34,835 bases of DNA from Alphaproteobacteria bacterium (GTDB lineage Bacteria; Pseudomonadota; Alphaproteobacteria; Micavibrionales; Micavibrionaceae). Made by a program: the position numbers and the translations under genes. Under the pieces are notes generated by a model. The model did not search any database and was not told where the DNA came from. It saw only the letters and a list, made by a program, of their open reading frames with translations. How positions within the stretch are numbered: the first letter of the stretch is position 1; each line of letters begins with the position of its first letter. Shown in pieces: positions 33,386 to 34,835 of the stretch. Location: NCBI GenBank assembly GCA_016125135.1, contig WGMJ01000007.1, positions 1 through 34,835 on the forward strand, in the 5' to 3' direction.

Positions 33386-34068
33386 ACTTGCATATCCTTG
33401 TCTTTTACGAGGGCGAGTACGTAATTCCCCGCGCTTGAGCGTGTTTCTGCGCCTTCGGGGATACTATCTTTTGCGAAGGGACGCAAATGTTTCTTGGCAA
33501 GGCCGCGGTGATGCATGCGTGCAGTAAGTTCTTGACCGATATAACAGCCTTTCTCGTATGAAACGCCGTTTAGTTGCGGAATATTGAGCTCTTCCAGTGT
33601 GGATACGCCCAGTTCGGTATCACGGCTGCCATCGGGTACGCCAAGCTTGATACGCTGTTCGTCATATTCTTCAAACGGCATTTCAGTGCCTTGTGGTTTT
33701 GTATAGCTGCGGTAGCCAAGTTCTTTCAGGCGCGGGTCTGGGTAATCGGTTGGTTCTGTTGTTGCGTAAACATCAATATGCGGTAATGCTTCGAGTGTAA
33801 CTTTACTGCGTAATTTATAAAGCAGCAGTTTTTTGTGTAAATCTTCTGTGCGTGAACCGCCTTCGCATTCAAGCCAGAATTCATCGCTGTGGCGGGTGAT
33901 AAAGAAGTCATGAATAAATTTGCCTTGCGGGGTCAGCAGGCAAGCATAGAGCATTTTTTGGCGATCAAGCAGGCTCAGGTCATTTGTGACGATATTCTGC
34001 AAGAAGGAGAAGGCATCGTCGCCCGCTACTTTTACAAGGCCTCTGTTGGGAATGCTGGTAAAACGCAT
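33382..34068 (-). CDS. ygfZ: YgfZ/GcvT-like folate-binding protein, iron-sulfur cluster maintenance
   Basis: 228 residues from ATG 34068 (MRFTSIPNRGLVKVAG); an in-frame GTG at 34083 lies inside the palindrome and is less likely. The signature KGCYIGQELTARMHHRG contains the invariant Cys of the YgfZ family. The N-terminal block GLVKVAGDDAFSFLQNIVTND and LTPQGKFIHDFFI are also typical. YgfZ-type proteins use tetrahydrofolate and help build or repair certain Fe-S proteins, including tRNA-modifying enzymes. The C-terminus is somewhat short compared with the E. coli protein (326 residues) but usual for alphaproteobacterial members. The gene diverges from the glycosyltransferase and is coupled to the HAD gene. 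Confidence 0.92.
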   Translation of the reverse strand: MRFTSIPNRGLVKVAGDDAFSFLQNIVTNDLSLLDRQKMLYACLLTPQGKFIHDFFITRHSDEFWLECEGGSRTEDLHKKLLLYKLRSKVTLEALPHIDVYATTEPTDYPDPRLKELGYRSYTKPQGTEMPFEEYDEQRIKLGVPDGSRDTELGVSTLEELNIPQLNGVSYEKGCYIGQELTARMHHRGLAKKHLRPFAKDSIPEGAETRSSAGNYVLALVKDKDMQV

Positions 34069-34076
34069 ATTTTCTA

Positions 34077-34102
34077 TTAACACAAATAGGGCTTTGTGTT
34101 AA
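34077..34102. promoter_or_regulatory. Perfect 10-base inverted repeat between divergent genes
   Basis: TTAACACAAA, six bases (TAGGGC), TTTGTGTTAA. It lies in the 42-base gap between ygfZ (-) and the glycosyltransferase (+), nine bases before each start. It looks like an operator for a dimeric regulator; the stem lacks a following T run, and a terminator is not expected here. Confidence 0.5.
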
Positions 34103-34110
34103 CTAAAGCC

Positions 34111-34835
34111 ATGAAAATTCTCTTTATTACCGCAACCCGCATTGGCGATGCCGTTCTTTCTACGGGTATTTTGCGCCATATCCGCGAAACGCACCCGCAA
34201 GCCAAGGTTACGATTGTCACGGGTCCGCTTTGTGTTTCCTTGTTCGAGGCCTATCCGCAGCTGGATAAAATCATCGCGCTTAAAAAGCAGAAATGGAATA
34301 AACACTGGTTCGAATTGTGGCAACAGGTTGGTAAAACAAAATGGGATATCGTGATCGATATGCGCAATAGCGCAGTCTCACGTATTGTTTCTGCCAAACA
34401 GCGCTATATCTTTACAAAGAAATTCGAGAAGGCGGGACACAAGGCCGAGCAGGCACGTGCTTTAATGGGTCTAACGAAAGCGCCTGCAACAGAATTGTTT
34501 TTTACAGCGGACCAACAAGCGAAAGCTGTAAATATTATTGCTGATCCAGCGAACACAATTGCCATCGGGCCAACAGCAAACTGGATTGGCAAAACTTGGG
34601 ATGCTGCGCGTTTTGTTGAAATTGCAAAATGGCTCACAGGGCCTGACGGGTTTTTCCCCGCGCATAATATTGCTGTTATTGCAGCGCCGGGTGAGGAAGA
34701 TGTGGCCTATCAGGTCTTCAACGCATTGCCGGAAGATAAACGTATCGATGTGATTGCCAAAACAAACCCTGCAACAGCCGCAGCTGTTTTAAACCGCTGC
34801 CGTTTTTATGTGGGGAATGATTCCGGCCTGATGCA
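34111..34835 (+). CDS. Glycosyltransferase family 9 (heptosyltransferase-like), 3' truncated by window edge
   Basis: About 241 codons are present; the frame is open at the right edge. MKILFITATRIGDAVLSTGIL is the typical GT9 N-terminus, with the Asp in the GDAVL loop that acts as the catalytic base in heptosyltransferases. The second Rossmann domain starts near residue 150 (NTIAIGPTANWIGKTWDAARF, which matches the usual Lys-Trp block), and the last visible residues YVGNDSGLM are the start of the conserved GNDSG-x-MH donor-binding motif. GT9 enzymes add heptose or related sugars to lipopolysaccharide core; acceptor and donor here are not determined. It diverges from ygfZ across a palindrome. 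Confidence 0.88.
   Translation, partial: MKILFITATRIGDAVLSTGILRHIRETHPQAKVTIVTGPLCVSLFEAYPQLDKIIALKKQKWNKHWFELWQQVGKTKWDIVIDMRNSAVSRIVSAKQRYIFTKKFEKAGHKAEQARALMGLTKAPATELFFTADQQAKAVNIIADPANTIAIGPTANWIGKTWDAARFVEIAKWLTGPDGFFPAHNIAVIAAPGEEDVAYQVFNALPEDKRIDVIAKTNPATAAAVLNRCRFYVGNDSGLM

Noticed and set aside
1-34835. Mobile elements, CRISPR arrays, tRNA or rRNA genes, phage genes
   Set aside because: None was seen; gaps between genes are short and all large frames are accounted for by chromosomal genes.

Overview
This window is a gene-dense piece of an alphaproteobacterial chromosome; no insertion sequences, prophage, CRISPR array, tRNA or rRNA genes were seen. The alphaproteobacterial assignment rests on the Cpa-type Tad pilus genes, CtrA-like TTAA-N7-TTAA boxes, the plsY-dprA-topA-rnr-rpmG order and TTGACA-type housekeeping promoters. 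Base composition is moderate (near 50% GC by eye). I cannot name the genus; an uncultured Rhodospirillales- or Micavibrio-like lineage is a guess. No gene-free stretch exceeds about 210 bases.

Layout. (1) Positions 1-1680, + strand: the 3' end of glmM and complete purA. (2) 1705-4369, + strand: a tail-anchored protein-kinase-like protein that lacks all the usual catalytic residues, followed one base later by a small membrane protein of unknown function. This pair sits between housekeeping genes and the pilus locus and is the least explained part of the window. (3) 4499-15508: a Tad/Flp type IVc pilus locus in two convergent arms. The + arm carries three pseudopilin-type proteins (TadE, a second TadE/TadF-like protein, TadG with a von Willebrand A-like region). 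The - arm runs flp, cpaA, cpaB, cpaC, cpaD, cpaE, cpaF, tadB, tadC. A terminator lies directly after flp, and CtrA-like half-sites lie upstream of it. (4) 15720-23989, - strand: a tightly packed operon plsY-dprA-topA-rnr-RNB paralogue, followed by rpmG, which also has its own promoter. (5) 24013-24809: monocistronic rpsD with a promoter closely resembling that of rpmG and its own terminator. (6) 24900-26317: a small membrane protein overlapping tail to tail with a TrmJ-type tRNA methyltransferase, then an 82-residue protein of unknown function preceded by a perfect CtrA box. (7) 26316-29473, - strand: gltX followed by an ABC exporter. (8) 29536-34835: a GNAT acetyltransferase, pyruvate phosphate dikinase, then on the - strand ygfZ and a HAD hydrolase, and finally a truncated family 9 glycosyltransferase on the + strand.

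How the parts may work together. CpaA would process Flp and the pseudopilins. CpaF, TadB and TadC form the motor platform, CpaC and CpaD the outer-membrane gate, CpaB a periplasmic component and CpaE a localisation factor. CtrA-like sites upstream of flp suggest cell-cycle timing of pilin expression. The pseudokinase pair is adjacent to the pilus genes, but a role in pilus control is only an inference from position.
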